Notes: a model not told the origin generated them from the sequence alone. A stretch of 64,000 nucleotides of DNA from an uncultured Bacteroidales bacterium (GCA_900318465.1 ONKQ01000001.1:1-64000), one strand, 5' to 3'. Shown: positions 36,208 through 45,617, counted from the first letter of the stretch. Numbers and translations: made by a program.

Positions 36208-38031
36208 TTATTCCGCAAACATCCCCTCAATCAAATCCTTGTAATGCTCGGCTACGACCTTGCGGCGCAGTTTCAGGCTGGGGGTGATTTCGCCCTCGTC
36301 GATGGTCCACTCGCGGTCGACCAGCTCGAAGCGCTTCACCTTCTCGTAATCGCCGAAGAACTTGTTGTAGGCATCCACCTCCTTGCGGTAGCGGTCGTTG
36401 ACTTTCTTTTCCTTTATGACTTCTGCATTGGTGGTATAAGGAATGTGATTTTCCTCACACCAAGTCTTCAGGTTCTCGAAATTCGGCACAATCAAAGCGG
36501 CGGCAAATTTTTGGTTCTCTCCCACCACCATGATGTTGCTGATGAGCGGTGATTCGGCAAAACGGTTCTCAATCAGCGCGGGAGAAATATACTTGCCCAT
36601 CGAGTCCTTGAAAATTTCCTTCATTCGACCCGTGATTTTCAGCAAGCCATCCTCGTCAAACTCACCTATGTCGCCAGTATGGAAATAGCCGTTTTCGTCA
36701 ATGGCGATTTTGGTCTGTTCCTCGTCCTTATAATAGCCCTTCATCACGGGCGAGCCTTTCACGAGGATTTCGCCCGATTCAGGGTCAATCTTGATGTCGA
36801 CGCTCCCGCAAGGCACACCCACCGTTCCCGCCTTGATGATGCCCAAAGCCAAACTGTTGGTGGCAATCACCGGCGAGGTTTCCGTCAGGCCATAACCTTC
36901 GATAATCGGGATGTTCATAGCGGCAAACAGGCGCACCAATCGCGGCTGCAAACTGGCACCGCCCGAAATGATGAACTCCAAGCGACCGCCGAAAGCTTTC
37001 CTCACATCCTTGAAAACCAACTTATTGGCCCAATACAACTTGAACCGATAGGCACGATGGGGTTTCTTTTCCGTTTCGTCGTAACGCTCCGCCAACTGGA
37101 AAGCCCAATAGAAAATGCGTTTTTTCAGTCCCTTCAACTTGTCGCCCTTGCGCATCACGCCATTATACACTTTCTCGACAACGCGCGGCACGGTGGTGAA
37201 ATGCTCCGGCTTGATGTCGGCAATGTCGCGCATGATGGTGCCGAAATTCTCCACATAATAGGTTGAGTTGCCGAGATAAAGGTGGGTGTACAGCACCGAA
37301 CGCTCATAAATGTGCGACAACGGCAAGAAACTCACCACTTTATGCGAACTTGGCACAGGATAATGCGGCCCATAATAAGCTACGCAATTCATCAGGTTAT
37401 AATGCGTCAGCATCACGCCTTTTGGGGTGCCAAGCGTGCCCGAAGTGTAGATGATAGTCGCCACATCCTCTGGCTCGACGGCATCTTTTCTGGCCTGCAA
37501 AGAGGCAAGGCTTTTCTTGTCGATTTTCACCGAGACCATCAGTCCCCGCAAGGTTAGTTGACCTGTCACAGGATTGAAAACGAACACTTTAGGTTTGTTT
37601 TCCACCTTTTCGATGATGTCCTTGATTTTGTTCAGCAGCAGCGAGCCTTCAACAAAAACAATCTTAGGCTCGGCGTGTTTGATGATATGCTCGTAGTCGC
37701 TTTGGCGCACCGTAGGATAAATCGGCACAAGGATGGCCCCGATTTGCTGAACGGCAAAATCGACCATGTTCCACTGCGGGCAGTTGTTGGAAATCACGGC
37801 TACACGGTCGCCTTTGGCCACGCCCAAACCTATGAGTCCCTGACTGATGACATCCGTCATTTTCACGAAGTCGCGACCGATGTATTTCTTCCACTCCCCT
37901 TCCACTTTGCTGGCGAACATCACCTTCTTCTTGCCGAATTTCTCCACAAATCGCGGCAGCAGATCGAAAGTGCGGGGCGGAATGTCAGGAAATGCCTGAA
38001 CCTTTTTTCCTTTGATTGCGTATTTTTCCAT
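36208..38031 (-). CDS. Long-chain acyl-CoA synthetase (AMP-forming)
   Basis: About 607 aa from MEKYAIKGKKV; I preferred this ATG to one 14 codons upstream. ANL-superfamily motifs: IIYTSGTLGTPKGVMLTH (AMP-binding P-loop), GYGLTETSPV, GYFHTGDIGEFDEDGLLKITGRMKE, and the C-terminal lysine region GEITPSLKLRRKVV. The form with an LPLSHIYERS string is typical of FadD-like long-chain fatty acid ligases of Bacteroidetes. It activates fatty acids to acyl-CoA at the inner membrane. It is transcribed away from the PPTase gene at 38174. Confidence 0.92.
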   Translation of the reverse strand: MEKYAIKGKKVQAFPDIPPRTFDLLPRFVEKFGKKKVMFASKVEGEWKKYIGRDFVKMTDVISQGLIGLGVAKGDRVAVISNNCPQWNMVDFAVQQIGAILVPIYPTVRQSDYEHIIKHAEPKIVFVEGSLLLNKIKDIIEKVENKPKVFVFNPVTGQLTLRGLMVSVKIDKKSLASLQARKDAVEPEDVATIIYTSGTLGTPKGVMLTHYNLMNCVAYYGPHYPVPSSHKVVSFLPLSHIYERSVLYTHLYLGNSTYYVENFGTIMRDIADIKPEHFTTVPRVVEKVYNGVMRKGDKLKGLKKRIFYWAFQLAERYDETEKKPHRAYRFKLYWANKLVFKDVRKAFGGRLEFIISGGASLQPRLVRLFAAMNIPIIEGYGLTETSPVIATNSLALGIIKAGTVGVPCGSVDIKIDPESGEILVKGSPVMKGYYKDEEQTKIAIDENGYFHTGDIGEFDEDGLLKITGRMKEIFKDSMGKYISPALIENRFAESPLISNIMVVGENQKFAAALIVPNFENLKTWCEENHIPYTTNAEVIKEKKVNDRYRKEVDAYNKFFGDYEKVKRFELVDREWTIDEGEITPSLKLRRKVVAEHYKDLIEGMFAE

Positions 38032-38148
38032 AAAACCGAAAATCGGTGCGAAAATAGGATTTATTTCAATCAACTCGATTTTTTATCCAAACGAGAGGTT
38101 TTTTTAACAACAAAAGAAGAGATTTTTTCACCGAAACAGAGAAACCAT

Positions 38149-38156
38149 TAATTTTG
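38149..38156 (+). promoter_or_regulatory. Predicted -7 box for the PPTase gene
   Basis: TAATTTTG matches TAnnTTTG exactly, 18 bp before the ATG, with a T-run about 20 bp further upstream. Confidence 0.45.
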
Positions 38157-38173
38157 CAGCCGATTTCAAAGCT

Positions 38174-38740
38174 ATGATTTCCATTTTCGACGATATGAGC
38201 CAAGTGACCGAAACCGAGGTGCAACGGATGCTGCCTTTGGTGAACGAACAACGCCGAAAAGAGGCGTTGCGCTATAAGCACCTTTTCGGACAATTCGCCT
38301 GCTTGAAATCGTGGCTGATGCTGCAAGAGTTACTGAAACCATTAGGAATCAACGACCTGACGTTTTCATTCAACGAGCATGGCAAACCTTATTTGGAACG
38401 ACACCCCAACATCCATTTCAACCTCAGCCATTGCAAAAACGGAATCGCCTCAGCCGTCGACAAAGCCCCTATTGGCATTGACATTGAGAGTTTCCGCCAT
38501 TTTGACGAGGCCTTGCTTCGCAAAACGATGAATGACGAAGAGATAGAGCTTATCAATGCCACCCCTGAGCCGCCTGAGTCATTCATTGCCTATTGGACGA
38601 AAAAAGAAGCCGTGCTGAAACTACGTGGAACAGGTATCAGCACGGATTTGTATCAGGTTCTCGACGGCATGGGTTACCGCCTCGAAACCCATATTATCAA
38701 GCAAAAAGGTTACGCTTGGAGCGTGGCCTATTCCGATTAA
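38174..38740 (+). CDS. 4'-phosphopantetheinyl transferase superfamily protein
   Basis: 188 aa. Motifs of Sfp/AcpS-type transferases: FNLSHCKNG (about 82-90), PIGIDIES (Mg-binding Asp103 and Glu105) and WTKKEAVLK (Glu145, Lys149). It transfers phosphopantetheine from CoA to a carrier-protein serine. Its 3' end overlaps the convergent carbamate kinase gene by 4 bp. The adjacent acyl-CoA synthetase, divergently transcribed, suggests a lipid or secondary-metabolite context, though no synthase is in the window. Confidence 0.88.
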   Translation: MISIFDDMSQVTETEVQRMLPLVNEQRRKEALRYKHLFGQFACLKSWLMLQELLKPLGINDLTFSFNEHGKPYLERHPNIHFNLSHCKNGIASAVDKAPIGIDIESFRHFDEALLRKTMNDEEIELINATPEPPESFIAYWTKKEAVLKLRGTGISTDLYQVLDGMGYRLETHIIKQKGYAWSVAYSD

Positions 38741-39672
38741 GCCACAATGCGCGTTCCGCAAGTCGGGTCGCCGAGCTTGGTGGCCTCGGTGATGATGGCC
38801 TCGTGGCCCGTTGCTTCCACAAACAGGATGGCGGCACGGATTTTAGGCGCCATGCTGCCTTCGGTGAAGTGACCGGCTTCAAGATATTGCTTGGCCTCGG
38901 CTACCGTAATGGTGTCGAGAGCCTTCTCGTTCTCCTTACGGAAGTTGATGTAGACCTTCGGCACGTCGGTGAGGATGTAGAACTCATCAGCACCAATCTT
39001 GATGGCAGTCATGGCCGAAGCGAGGTCTTTGTCGATGACCGCTTCAACACCCACATGAACGCCGTCCTTCTTGATGACTGGGATGCCACCGCCACCAACG
39101 GTGATGACGATGTTGCCTTCTTCGGCCAAACGCTTCACAAGGGCAACATTTTGAATGTCAATAGGTTTTGGAGATGCAACAACCTTACGCCAGCCCTTGC
39201 CTTTGGGGTCTTCCTTGTAAACGGCTCCCGTTTCGGCAGCAAAGGTTTCAGCCTGCTCTTTTGTATAATAGGGGCCAACGGGCTTGGTGGGGTTCTTGAA
39301 CATCGGGTCGTCCTTGTCGACAAGCACCTGGGTCACGAAAGTCACCACATTGCGGTCGATGTTCTCTTTCACCATCACTTTCTCAAGGCCCATCTCAATC
39401 ATGTAGCCAATCTGACCTTGGGTTTCGGCACCACAAACATCCATCGGCATGGCAGGAATGCCCAATTTCTCTCCGGCGGCATTTTGAAGTAACACATTAC
39501 CAACTTGGGGGCCGTTGCCATGGCCAATCACCAAATTATAACCTTGTTTCAGGAAGGGAAGCAGCGACCGGCAAGTGTCAGCCACATTCTGCATCTGTTC
39601 CTCACATGTACCTTTCTGACCGCCTCTCAAAAGGGCGTTTCCGCCAAAGGCGATAACAGCTAATTTCTTCAT
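38737..39672 (-). CDS. arcC: Carbamate kinase
   Basis: A 311-aa amino-acid-kinase-fold enzyme: IAFGGNALLRGG at the N terminus, VIGHGNGPQVGN (about 48-59), ITVGGGGIPVI, and FTEGSMAPKIRAA near the C terminus. It makes ATP from carbamoyl phosphate and ADP in arginine or citrulline fermentation. No arcA or arcB lies nearby. Length fits the family. Confidence 0.95.
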   Translation of the reverse strand: MKKLAVIAFGGNALLRGGQKGTCEEQMQNVADTCRSLLPFLKQGYNLVIGHGNGPQVGNVLLQNAAGEKLGIPAMPMDVCGAETQGQIGYMIEMGLEKVMVKENIDRNVVTFVTQVLVDKDDPMFKNPTKPVGPYYTKEQAETFAAETGAVYKEDPKGKGWRKVVASPKPIDIQNVALVKRLAEEGNIVITVGGGGIPVIKKDGVHVGVEAVIDKDLASAMTAIKIGADEFYILTDVPKVYINFRKENEKALDTITVAEAKQYLEAGHFTEGSMAPKIRAAILFVEATGHEAIITEATKLGDPTCGTRIVA

Positions 39673-39710
39673 TTCTAATTATTTATTATTTCTATTTTCT
39701 GATTTTAAGA

Positions 39711-40061
39711 TTATTTCCTTTGGTACGTCACGGTGTAGCCTGCCTGCTCAAGCACGAGTTGTTTGTCGTCCACCTTCACAATTTTCATTGTATCGACAAA
39801 ATCGTGGGGATTGGTGCCCGTATAGGTACCTTTCATATAAAGCATGTCGCCCGATTTCTCCCAATTCTTGAATCCCACATAGCCCATATTAATCGGAATG
39901 ACCTCACCATTTTCGAGCAAAGTGAAGCCGATTTCGCTCGTAATGCCGTTTTCGGTAGCAGGCTCAACCCATGTTCCGACCACTGAAGGACGTGAACACG
40001 AAGCGAAAAGCAGGCACATGATTCCGCATAAAGCAATAATTCTCAAATGTTTAGCCATCAT
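39711..40061 (-). CDS. Small lipocalin-like lipoprotein
   Basis: About 116 aa from M(M)AKHLRIIALCGIMCLLFASC, a lipoprotein signal with lipobox FASC. The mature part begins VVGTWVEPATENG and continues in beta strands (GFTLLENGEVIPINMGYVGFKNWEKSGDMLYMKGTY), the pattern of Bacteroidetes lipocalin-like lipoproteins that begin with a GTW strand. Ligand unknown. A longer start upstream would put the signal peptide internally, so I rejected it. Confidence 0.78.
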   Translation of the reverse strand: MMAKHLRIIALCGIMCLLFASCSRPSVVGTWVEPATENGITSEIGFTLLENGEVIPINMGYVGFKNWEKSGDMLYMKGTYTGTNPHDFVDTMKIVKVDDKQLVLEQAGYTVTYQRK

Positions 40062-40147
40062 TATTCTCTTTTTGATTTGGAACGGCAAAGGTAGGAAAAA
40101 ATTTCTTAAACGAAACAATTTCAATGAATTATTTTTCACACACAAAA

Positions 40148-40175
40148 GAGGGTGTGCCCATTTTGACACACCCTC
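40148..40175 (-). terminator. Terminator of the BspA-like gene
   Basis: GAGGGTGTG and CACACCCTC arms form a 9-bp perfect stem with a 10-nt loop; on the minus strand it is followed by TTTTGTGTG. It lies 22 bp after the stop codon of the large repeat protein. Confidence 0.75.
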
Positions 40176-40197
40176 TATGCTTTCAGTTGCAGAGAAA

Positions 40198-43100
40198 TCA
40201 CTTTACAACAATCTTCTGTGTCCGCACATCATCGGCATTGATGAGGCGCAAGACATACACGCCTTTGGCCATTCCCGTTGTAGGGACACACCGCGTGTGT
40301 CCGCCGCAAGAAACCACCACGCGCCCTTGCATATCCACAATTTGCAACGTAGCATCAGCCTCGGCTCCAGTAATGATGATGTTCCCATTGTTGATAAAAG
40401 CAAAGGTTTCTGAGCCTGTCGAAGGGTCGCCCGCCTCATTACCACTGAACACCAAACGGAACCGCGAAGCGTAATCCGTAGTTTTGGCCTCAAAGGTATA
40501 GTTGGCTGGTCCCTGAGCCTGTCGAAGGGCCAGCAAATCCACATCCGCGCCCGTAAGATTATCAATAAGGTGCAAATAATCCAATTCAACCGCTTCGGGA
40601 TTGATGGTGAGGGTATATTCTCCGTTCTTGGAAGCCTTGAAGTTGAGCGGCATCTCACCTTGCTTGTCCGAGCAGGCAATGGCAAGCTCCTTGCCGCCTT
40701 CTGGAATGCTGATGACTGCATTTTCCTTGTTGAAGACAAATTTCTCCAACCTGTCTCCAGCATTGAAGCTCACTATGGCCTTGTCGAGCAAGGTCCCTGA
40801 GCCTGTCGAAGGGCCGTCTTGCTTACGAGTCGGCGTTTCGACAAGCTCAACGGCCTGGCTCAACTCGATTTGCAAACAGCCTTGGTTAGTTGCTGCTTCG
40901 GGAGCCTCGGTGCTGAAAACAACCGTCTCGCCTTCAGCCTCAGCCATTACCATGACACCCGTACAGGCAGGGATGGCCGTGGCAGACGAAACCATATTAG
41001 GCTCAACAGCTGTACCCTCCTCATTCATCGTATAGTAACTCATATTGGCGTAGGCGTTGACTGGGAAAGGATTACCCACCAAGTTCCAGCCAGCAAACTC
41101 TGCATTGGCATCGTAAGCAAGGCCCACTTCCTTGGTATCATCCTCATTGAATTCGCCTTTGAAAATGAGGTTCACATCCTCCGCATTGGCATATAGGTAG
41201 CCTTGGCCGTTAGTAAGGAAGAAATTTGGCGTGTTTTCTGGGTATTTGTAGTTTTGCCATTCGTCATTCTCGCTTTGGTCGAAGCGATAGAGGTCGTATG
41301 CAGTTTCGGTTATCATGTTATCCACCGCTGTTGGGGCTGTGTTTTCAACCAATGGCGAAGCGATAAAACGGTAGTTGCCCTCGCCGTCGCCGTAACCTGA
41401 AATTGTGGTATAAGCCATGGGGAAGATTCTGTCTTCGTAATCGTTCCAGTTCATGGCGGTTTTGTATGTGTTTAGAGATTCGTAGGGGACATATATGGGA
41501 TACCCTGTTTCTTCAATGGATACTTTACCTGCAAATTCTTCCATGTCAAATGCTCCCTCTTCGAGTGAAGGGGGAGTTACGTTTGACAATATTGCTTCCA
41601 TAAAATTACTGCAACCAGAGAAAGCATAACTACCTATCGTGGACACAGAGTTGGGGATGGCCAGGCTGCCCGTGAAGCCGCTGCAATTTCGGAAAGCATA
41701 ATTACCTATTGTGGTCAAGGAATTGGGGATAATCAGGCTGCCCGTGAAGCCACTGCCATTTTGAAAAGCACCCTCACCTATCTCAGTCACGGAATTGCCG
41801 AGGGTCAGATCGCCAGTGAAGCCGCTGCAACCCTCGAAAGAGTAACCACCTATCATCGTCACGGAATTGCCGAAAGTCAGGCTGCCCGTGAAGCCACTGC
41901 AATTTTGGAAAGCACCGCCGCCTATTGTGGTTACGGAATTGCCGATGGTCAAACTGCCTGTAAAGCTATTGCATCCAAAAAAAGCACCCTCACCTATCGT
42001 GGACACGGAATTGGGAATGGTCAGATTGCCTGTGAAGCCGCTGCAACCCTCAAAAGAGTAATCTCCTATTGAGGTCACGGAGTTGCCGAAAGTAAGGCTG
42101 CCCCTAAAGCCGCTACAATTATTGAAAGCACTCTCGTATATCGTAGTCACGGAATTGCCGATGGTCAGGCTGCCCGTAAAGCCGCTGCAACCCTCAAAAG
42201 AGTAATCTCCTATTGAGGTCACGGAATCAGGAATGACCAAATCGCCCGTAAAACCGCTGCAACCTGAGAAAGCTATACTACCTATTGTGGTCACGGAATT
42301 GCCGATGGTCAGGCTACCCGTGAAACCATAGCAACCATAAAAAGCAGCATCGCCTATCGTGGTAACAGAATTGCCGATGGTCAGGCTACCCATGAAGCCG
42401 CTGCAACCAGCGAAAGCGTTATCACCTATCGTAGTCACGGAATTGCCGATGGTCAGGCTACCCGTAAAGCCACTGCAATCCCGAAAAGCATACAAGCCTA
42501 TTGTGGTCACGGAATCAGGAATGACCAAATCGCCCGTAAAGCCGCTGCAATTAAGGAAAGCATAACTGCCTATTGTGGTCACGGAATTGGGGATGGTTAA
42601 ACTGCCCGTAAAACCACTGCAACTTTGGAAAGCAAAATCGCCTATCGAAGTCACGGAATTGGGGATGATCAGATTGCCCGTCAAGCCGCTGCAACCAGAA
42701 AAAGTCCAATCGCTTATTGAGGTCAAGGAATTAGGAATGGCTAAGTTGCCAGTGAAGCCACTGCAACCCTCGAAAGCAGAACCGCCTAATTCGGCCACGG
42801 AATTAGGGATGGTCAGGCTGCCAGTGAAGCCGCTGCAACCATCAAAAGCAGAACCGCCTATCGAAGTCACGGAATTAGGGATGGTCAGGCTGCCTGTCAA
42901 ACCGCTGCAATTAAAGAAAGCAGAATTGCCTATCGAGGTCACGGAATTGGGAATGACCAAATCGCCTGTGAAACCGATGCATAAAGAAAAAGCATAATTG
43001 CCTATCGTGGTCACAGAATTGGGGATATGCAAAGAACCCAACAAATTTCTACAATTAAAAAAAGCGTAACTATTTATAGTTGTCAATCCGATAAAATACT

Positions 43101-45324
43101 GCAATTCCTCGAATGATGTAATCTCTGTATTTTCTCTAAACACTTGTCCAAGGCCAGTTACAACAGCAGCTTCAACATAACTCAATTCTCCATCTCCATT
43201 GGTATCCCAATTGGCCACACAAATGGCTTTCACATTGGCATCGGCAAAACTAATGTTGCCTTCTTGAACAAAGTGAGCATACAAGGTCATATCGCCCGCC
43301 ACATAAAAGTTATATTCGGCTTCAACAGATACAACCGTTCCGTTAAAAGTCCAATAGGCTAAAACATACCCTTCATTGGCTATGGCTGTCACCGTACAAA
43401 GATGATTAGCTTCAATCTGACCTCCACCAACCACAGCGCCACATTCTTCTGGATCGGCCATTACCGTAACCATGCCTCCACATAATCCCAAGAAATCATT
43501 GAAACCGCCCCACGACAGCGATGCGTATTCCTCTTCATAGCCACAGGGAACATAAACAGGTTTGTCCAAAATGGAATACGAAAAAGGATTATAACCCAAC
43601 GATGGAGGTGTTTCGGCAAGACTTGTCATAGCAGAAAAACCGTAGCAACCATCAAATGCCATATCACCTATCGTGGTCACAGAATTTCCTATGGTCAGGC
43701 TGCCCGTAAAACCATAGCAACCATTATAAGTCCAATCGCCTATCGTGGTGACGGAATTGGGGATGGTCAGGCTGCCCATGAAGCCGCTGCAACCAGAAAA
43801 AGCTCCATCGCCTATCGTGGTCACGGAATTACCTATGGTCAAGCTGCCTGTCAAGCTGCTGCAATTTCGGAAAGCATAACTGCCTATCGTGGTCACAGAG
43901 TTGGGGATGGTCAAGCTGCCTGTGAAGCCGCTGCAATCACGGAAAGCAGAATTGCCTATGGTGGTCACGGAATTGCCTATGGTCAGATTGCCCGTGAAGC
44001 CACTGCAATTAGAGAAGGCATAATCACCTATCGTGGTGACGGAATTGCCTATGGTCAGGCTACCTGTCAAGCCACTACAATCTTGGAAAGCCTGATTGCC
44101 TATAGAGGTCACGAAATTGGGGATGACCAAATTGCCCGTAAAGCCACTACAGCCATCGAAAGCCGAATTACCTATTGTGGTCACGGAATCACCTATGGTC
44201 AGGCTACCCATGAAGCCACTGCAATATCGGAAAGCAGCACTGCCTATTGAAGTCACGGAATTGCCGAGTGTCAGGCCACCCGTGAAACCTCTGCAATCGA
44301 AAAAAGCACTCTCACCTATCGTGGTCACGGAATTGGGAATGGTCAGACTGCCCGTGAAGCCGCTGCAACCAAAAAAAGCTCCATCGCCTATCGTGGTCAA
44401 AGAATTGCCAAGAGTCAGACTACCATTGAAGCCGTTACAACCATTAAAAGCATAACTGCCTATCGTGGTTACGGAATTTGGGATGGTCAGGCTGCCTATG
44501 AAGCCGCTGCAACCACTGAAAGCACTATCACCTATAGTGGTCACGGAATTCGGGATGGTCGGGCTGCCTATAAAACCGCTGAAACCATAGAAAGCATAAT
44601 TGCCTATCACCGTCACGGAATTGGGGATGACCAAATCCGTTACAAGCTGGTTGTCGATATAAAAATTGCGAGCATAGTAAAGAGGATTGGAGGATCCGTT
44701 TCCAAATGTTATTCCACACCATTGAGCAAGGTCGCCCGTGAAATATACCGAGGTTAGACCGCTGCAACCATAGAAAGCGCCACTGCCTATTGTGGTCACG
44801 GAATTGGGGAGAATCAGGCTGCCTATGAAACCGCTACAAGCAGCGAAAGCGTTACCGCCTATCGTAGTCACGGAATTGCCGATGGTCAGGCTGCCCGTAA
44901 AGCCACTGCATCTTGAGAAAGCAGAATTGCCTATCGTCGTCACGGAATTAGGAATGGTTAGGTTGCCTGTAAAACTGCTGCAACCATAGAAAGCCATACC
45001 GCCTATTGTGGTCACAGAATTACCGATGGACAAGCTACCTGTGAAGCCGCTGCAATCTTGGAAAGCCCAACTGCCTATTGCTGTCACTGAATAATTTGAG
45101 CCATTGTACTCCACCGCTTCAGGAATCACCAACGAACCTGTGGCAGATTGCCCATTTACATGGCCAGTCACAGTTACTGAAACGCCATCTTCGTTAACCT
45201 GATAATTCAAGTCACCCACTGTGAAACTTTGCGCAAACATTTTTCCCATCCCCGCCACACCAAGCAGCAGGGCAATCAAGACGATTCTTGTCGTCCATTT
45301 CATTTGTAAATTTCTCTTTTTCAT
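40198..45324 (-). CDS. BspA-like leucine-rich repeat surface protein, T9SS-sorted
   Basis: 1708 aa with a signal peptide (ends KMFAQS, about 32). Two blocks of LRR_5/BspA repeats with a 23-residue unit (SVTTIGxxAFxxCSGFTGSLTIPN) occupy about 55-570 and 750-1230, around 40 units in all. Between them lie an InlB-B/Listeria-Bacteroides-type repeat (VTVMADPEECGAVVGGGQ, AYWTFNGT) and an EF-hand-like DTNGDGELSYVEAA. After the repeats comes a beta-rich region, and the end matches a T9SS sorting domain (IVDMQGRVVV, GVYVLRLINAD). Short palindromic repeats inserted near the C terminus code for RQAQGP, PSTGSG and GHTRCVP. A 300-nt structured leader precedes it. BspA proteins mediate adhesion in other Bacteroidetes. 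Confidence 0.93.
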   Translation of the reverse strand: MKKRNLQMKWTTRIVLIALLLGVAGMGKMFAQSFTVGDLNYQVNEDGVSVTVTGHVNGQSATGSLVIPEAVEYNGSNYSVTAIGSWAFQDCSGFTGSLSIGNSVTTIGGMAFYGCSSFTGNLTIPNSVTTIGNSAFSRCSGFTGSLTIGNSVTTIGGNAFAACSGFIGSLILPNSVTTIGSGAFYGCSGLTSVYFTGDLAQWCGITFGNGSSNPLYYARNFYIDNQLVTDLVIPNSVTVIGNYAFYGFSGFIGSPTIPNSVTTIGDSAFSGCSGFIGSLTIPNSVTTIGSYAFNGCNGFNGSLTLGNSLTTIGDGAFFGCSGFTGSLTIPNSVTTIGESAFFDCRGFTGGLTLGNSVTSIGSAAFRYCSGFMGSLTIGDSVTTIGNSAFDGCSGFTGNLVIPNFVTSIGNQAFQDCSGLTGSLTIGNSVTTIGDYAFSNCSGFTGNLTIGNSVTTIGNSAFRDCSGFTGSLTIPNSVTTIGSYAFRNCSSLTGSLTIGNSVTTIGDGAFSGCSGFMGSLTIPNSVTTIGDWTYNGCYGFTGSLTIGNSVTTIGDMAFDGCYGFSAMTSLAETPPSLGYNPFSYSILDKPVYVPCGYEEEYASLSWGGFNDFLGLCGGMVTVMADPEECGAVVGGGQIEANHLCTVTAIANEGYVLAYWTFNGTVVSVEAEYNFYVAGDMTLYAHFVQEGNISFADANVKAICVANWDTNGDGELSYVEAAVVTGLGQVFRENTEITSFEELQYFIGLTTINSYAFFNCRNLLGSLHIPNSVTTIGNYAFSLCIGFTGDLVIPNSVTSIGNSAFFNCSGLTGSLTIPNSVTSIGGSAFDGCSGFTGSLTIPNSVAELGGSAFEGCSGFTGNLAIPNSLTSISDWTFSGCSGLTGNLIIPNSVTSIGDFAFQSCSGFTGSLTIPNSVTTIGSYAFLNCSGFTGDLVIPDSVTTIGLYAFRDCSGFTGSLTIGNSVTTIGDNAFAGCSGFMGSLTIGNSVTTIGDAAFYGCYGFTGSLTIGNSVTTIGSIAFSGCSGFTGDLVIPDSVTSIGDYSFEGCSGFTGSLTIGNSVTTIYESAFNNCSGFRGSLTFGNSVTSIGDYSFEGCSGFTGNLTIPNSVSTIGEGAFFGCNSFTGSLTIGNSVTTIGGGAFQNCSGFTGSLTFGNSVTMIGGYSFEGCSGFTGDLTLGNSVTEIGEGAFQNGSGFTGSLIIPNSLTTIGNYAFRNCSGFTGSLAIPNSVSTIGSYAFSGCSNFMEAILSNVTPPSLEEGAFDMEEFAGKVSIEETGYPIYVPYESLNTYKTAMNWNDYEDRIFPMAYTTISGYGDGEGNYRFIASPLVENTAPTAVDNMITETAYDLYRFDQSENDEWQNYKYPENTPNFFLTNGQGYLYANAEDVNLIFKGEFNEDDTKEVGLAYDANAEFAGWNLVGNPFPVNAYANMSYYTMNEEGTAVEPNMVSSATAIPACTGVMVMAEAEGETVVFSTEAPEAATNQGCLQIELSQAVELVETPTRKQDGPSTGSGTLLDKAIVSFNAGDRLEKFVFNKENAVISIPEGGKELAIACSDKQGEMPLNFKASKNGEYTLTINPEAVELDYLHLIDNLTGADVDLLALRQAQGPANYTFEAKTTDYASRFRLVFSGNEAGDPSTGSETFAFINNGNIIITGAEADATLQIVDMQGRVVVSCGGHTRCVPTTGMAKGVYVLRLINADDVRTQKIVVK
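40284..40302. repeat. Palindromic repeat GGACACAC-CGC-GTGTGTCC inside coding sequence
   Basis: A perfect 8-bp inverted repeat with a 3-bp centre, coding in frame for GGHTRCVP. The same type of sequence (TAGGGACACACCGCGTGTGTCCGC) is, from memory, a common dispersed repeat in Bacteroidetes genomes. Confidence 0.65.
40410..40851. repeat. Cluster of CCCTGAGCCTGTCGAAGGG-type repeats inside coding sequence
   Basis: Copies at 40410-40426, 40511-40529 and 40795-40813 (CTGAGCCTGTCGAAGGG core) and a related inverted form TTTCGACAAGCTCAACG at 40835-40851. They code in frame for PSTGSE, RQAQGP, PSTGSG and ELVETP. This palindrome is, to my knowledge, a widespread dispersed repeat. Here four copies fall within 450 bp of one coding sequence. 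Confidence 0.75.
41620..45115 (-). repeat. 69-bp tandem repeats of the BspA-like gene
   Basis: Two blocks (about 41620-43030 and 43640-45115) of 69-bp units in phase with the 23-residue protein repeat, separated by unrelated coding sequence. Neighbouring units often differ at only a few positions, so copy-number change by recombination is likely, and short-read assembly here may be unreliable. Confidence 0.85.
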
Positions 45325-45370
45325 AGTGTAATTATTTAAAAGTTGTACTTATTTTATGTTTTCTAATGAC

Positions 45371-45484
45371 AAAAAAAGCGTGGAATCCATTTCTTGCTCG
45401 AAACCCGGGTTACCACGCCCACCTATCTAACAAGTTATTCCACGCCGTGCAGCGCGGCATTTTGTAACTTGTCCTTGATAGGTG
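45371..45484 (-). promoter_or_regulatory. Structured leader element with terminator-like stem before the BspA-like gene
   Basis: On the minus strand GCGTGGAAT (45445-45437) pairs with ATTCCACGC (45386-45378), followed by seven T (45377-45371), 47 nt before the ATG. The loop holds a palindrome AACCCGGGTT and GAGCAA...GATTCC. A second hairpin overlaps it: ACCTATC/ACAAGTTA (45421-45436) with TAACTTGT/GATAGGT (about 45466-45484). Its loop contains the 5' arm of the first stem, so the two could compete or form a pseudoknot. The layout matches the element before the gene at 2305. Confidence 0.6.
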
Positions 45485-45617
45485 TCCCAAAAGGGAAAAA
45501 GTGGTAAATGGGTTTCAAGAACAGCAACAAGTGCTATCTGTAATTTTTTAGTATTCTGTTAAATGCGCCCAATGCGCTTTGTTCATTCGATAATTGTTTG
45601 GTTAGACTTATGTTTTG

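Noticed and set aside
41761..44989. Plus-strand open frames with repeated VTELGMVRLPVKPLQ-like peptides
   Set aside because: They are antisense to the 69-bp repeats of the BspA-like gene, which has a signal peptide, a family match and a sorting domain on the minus strand.
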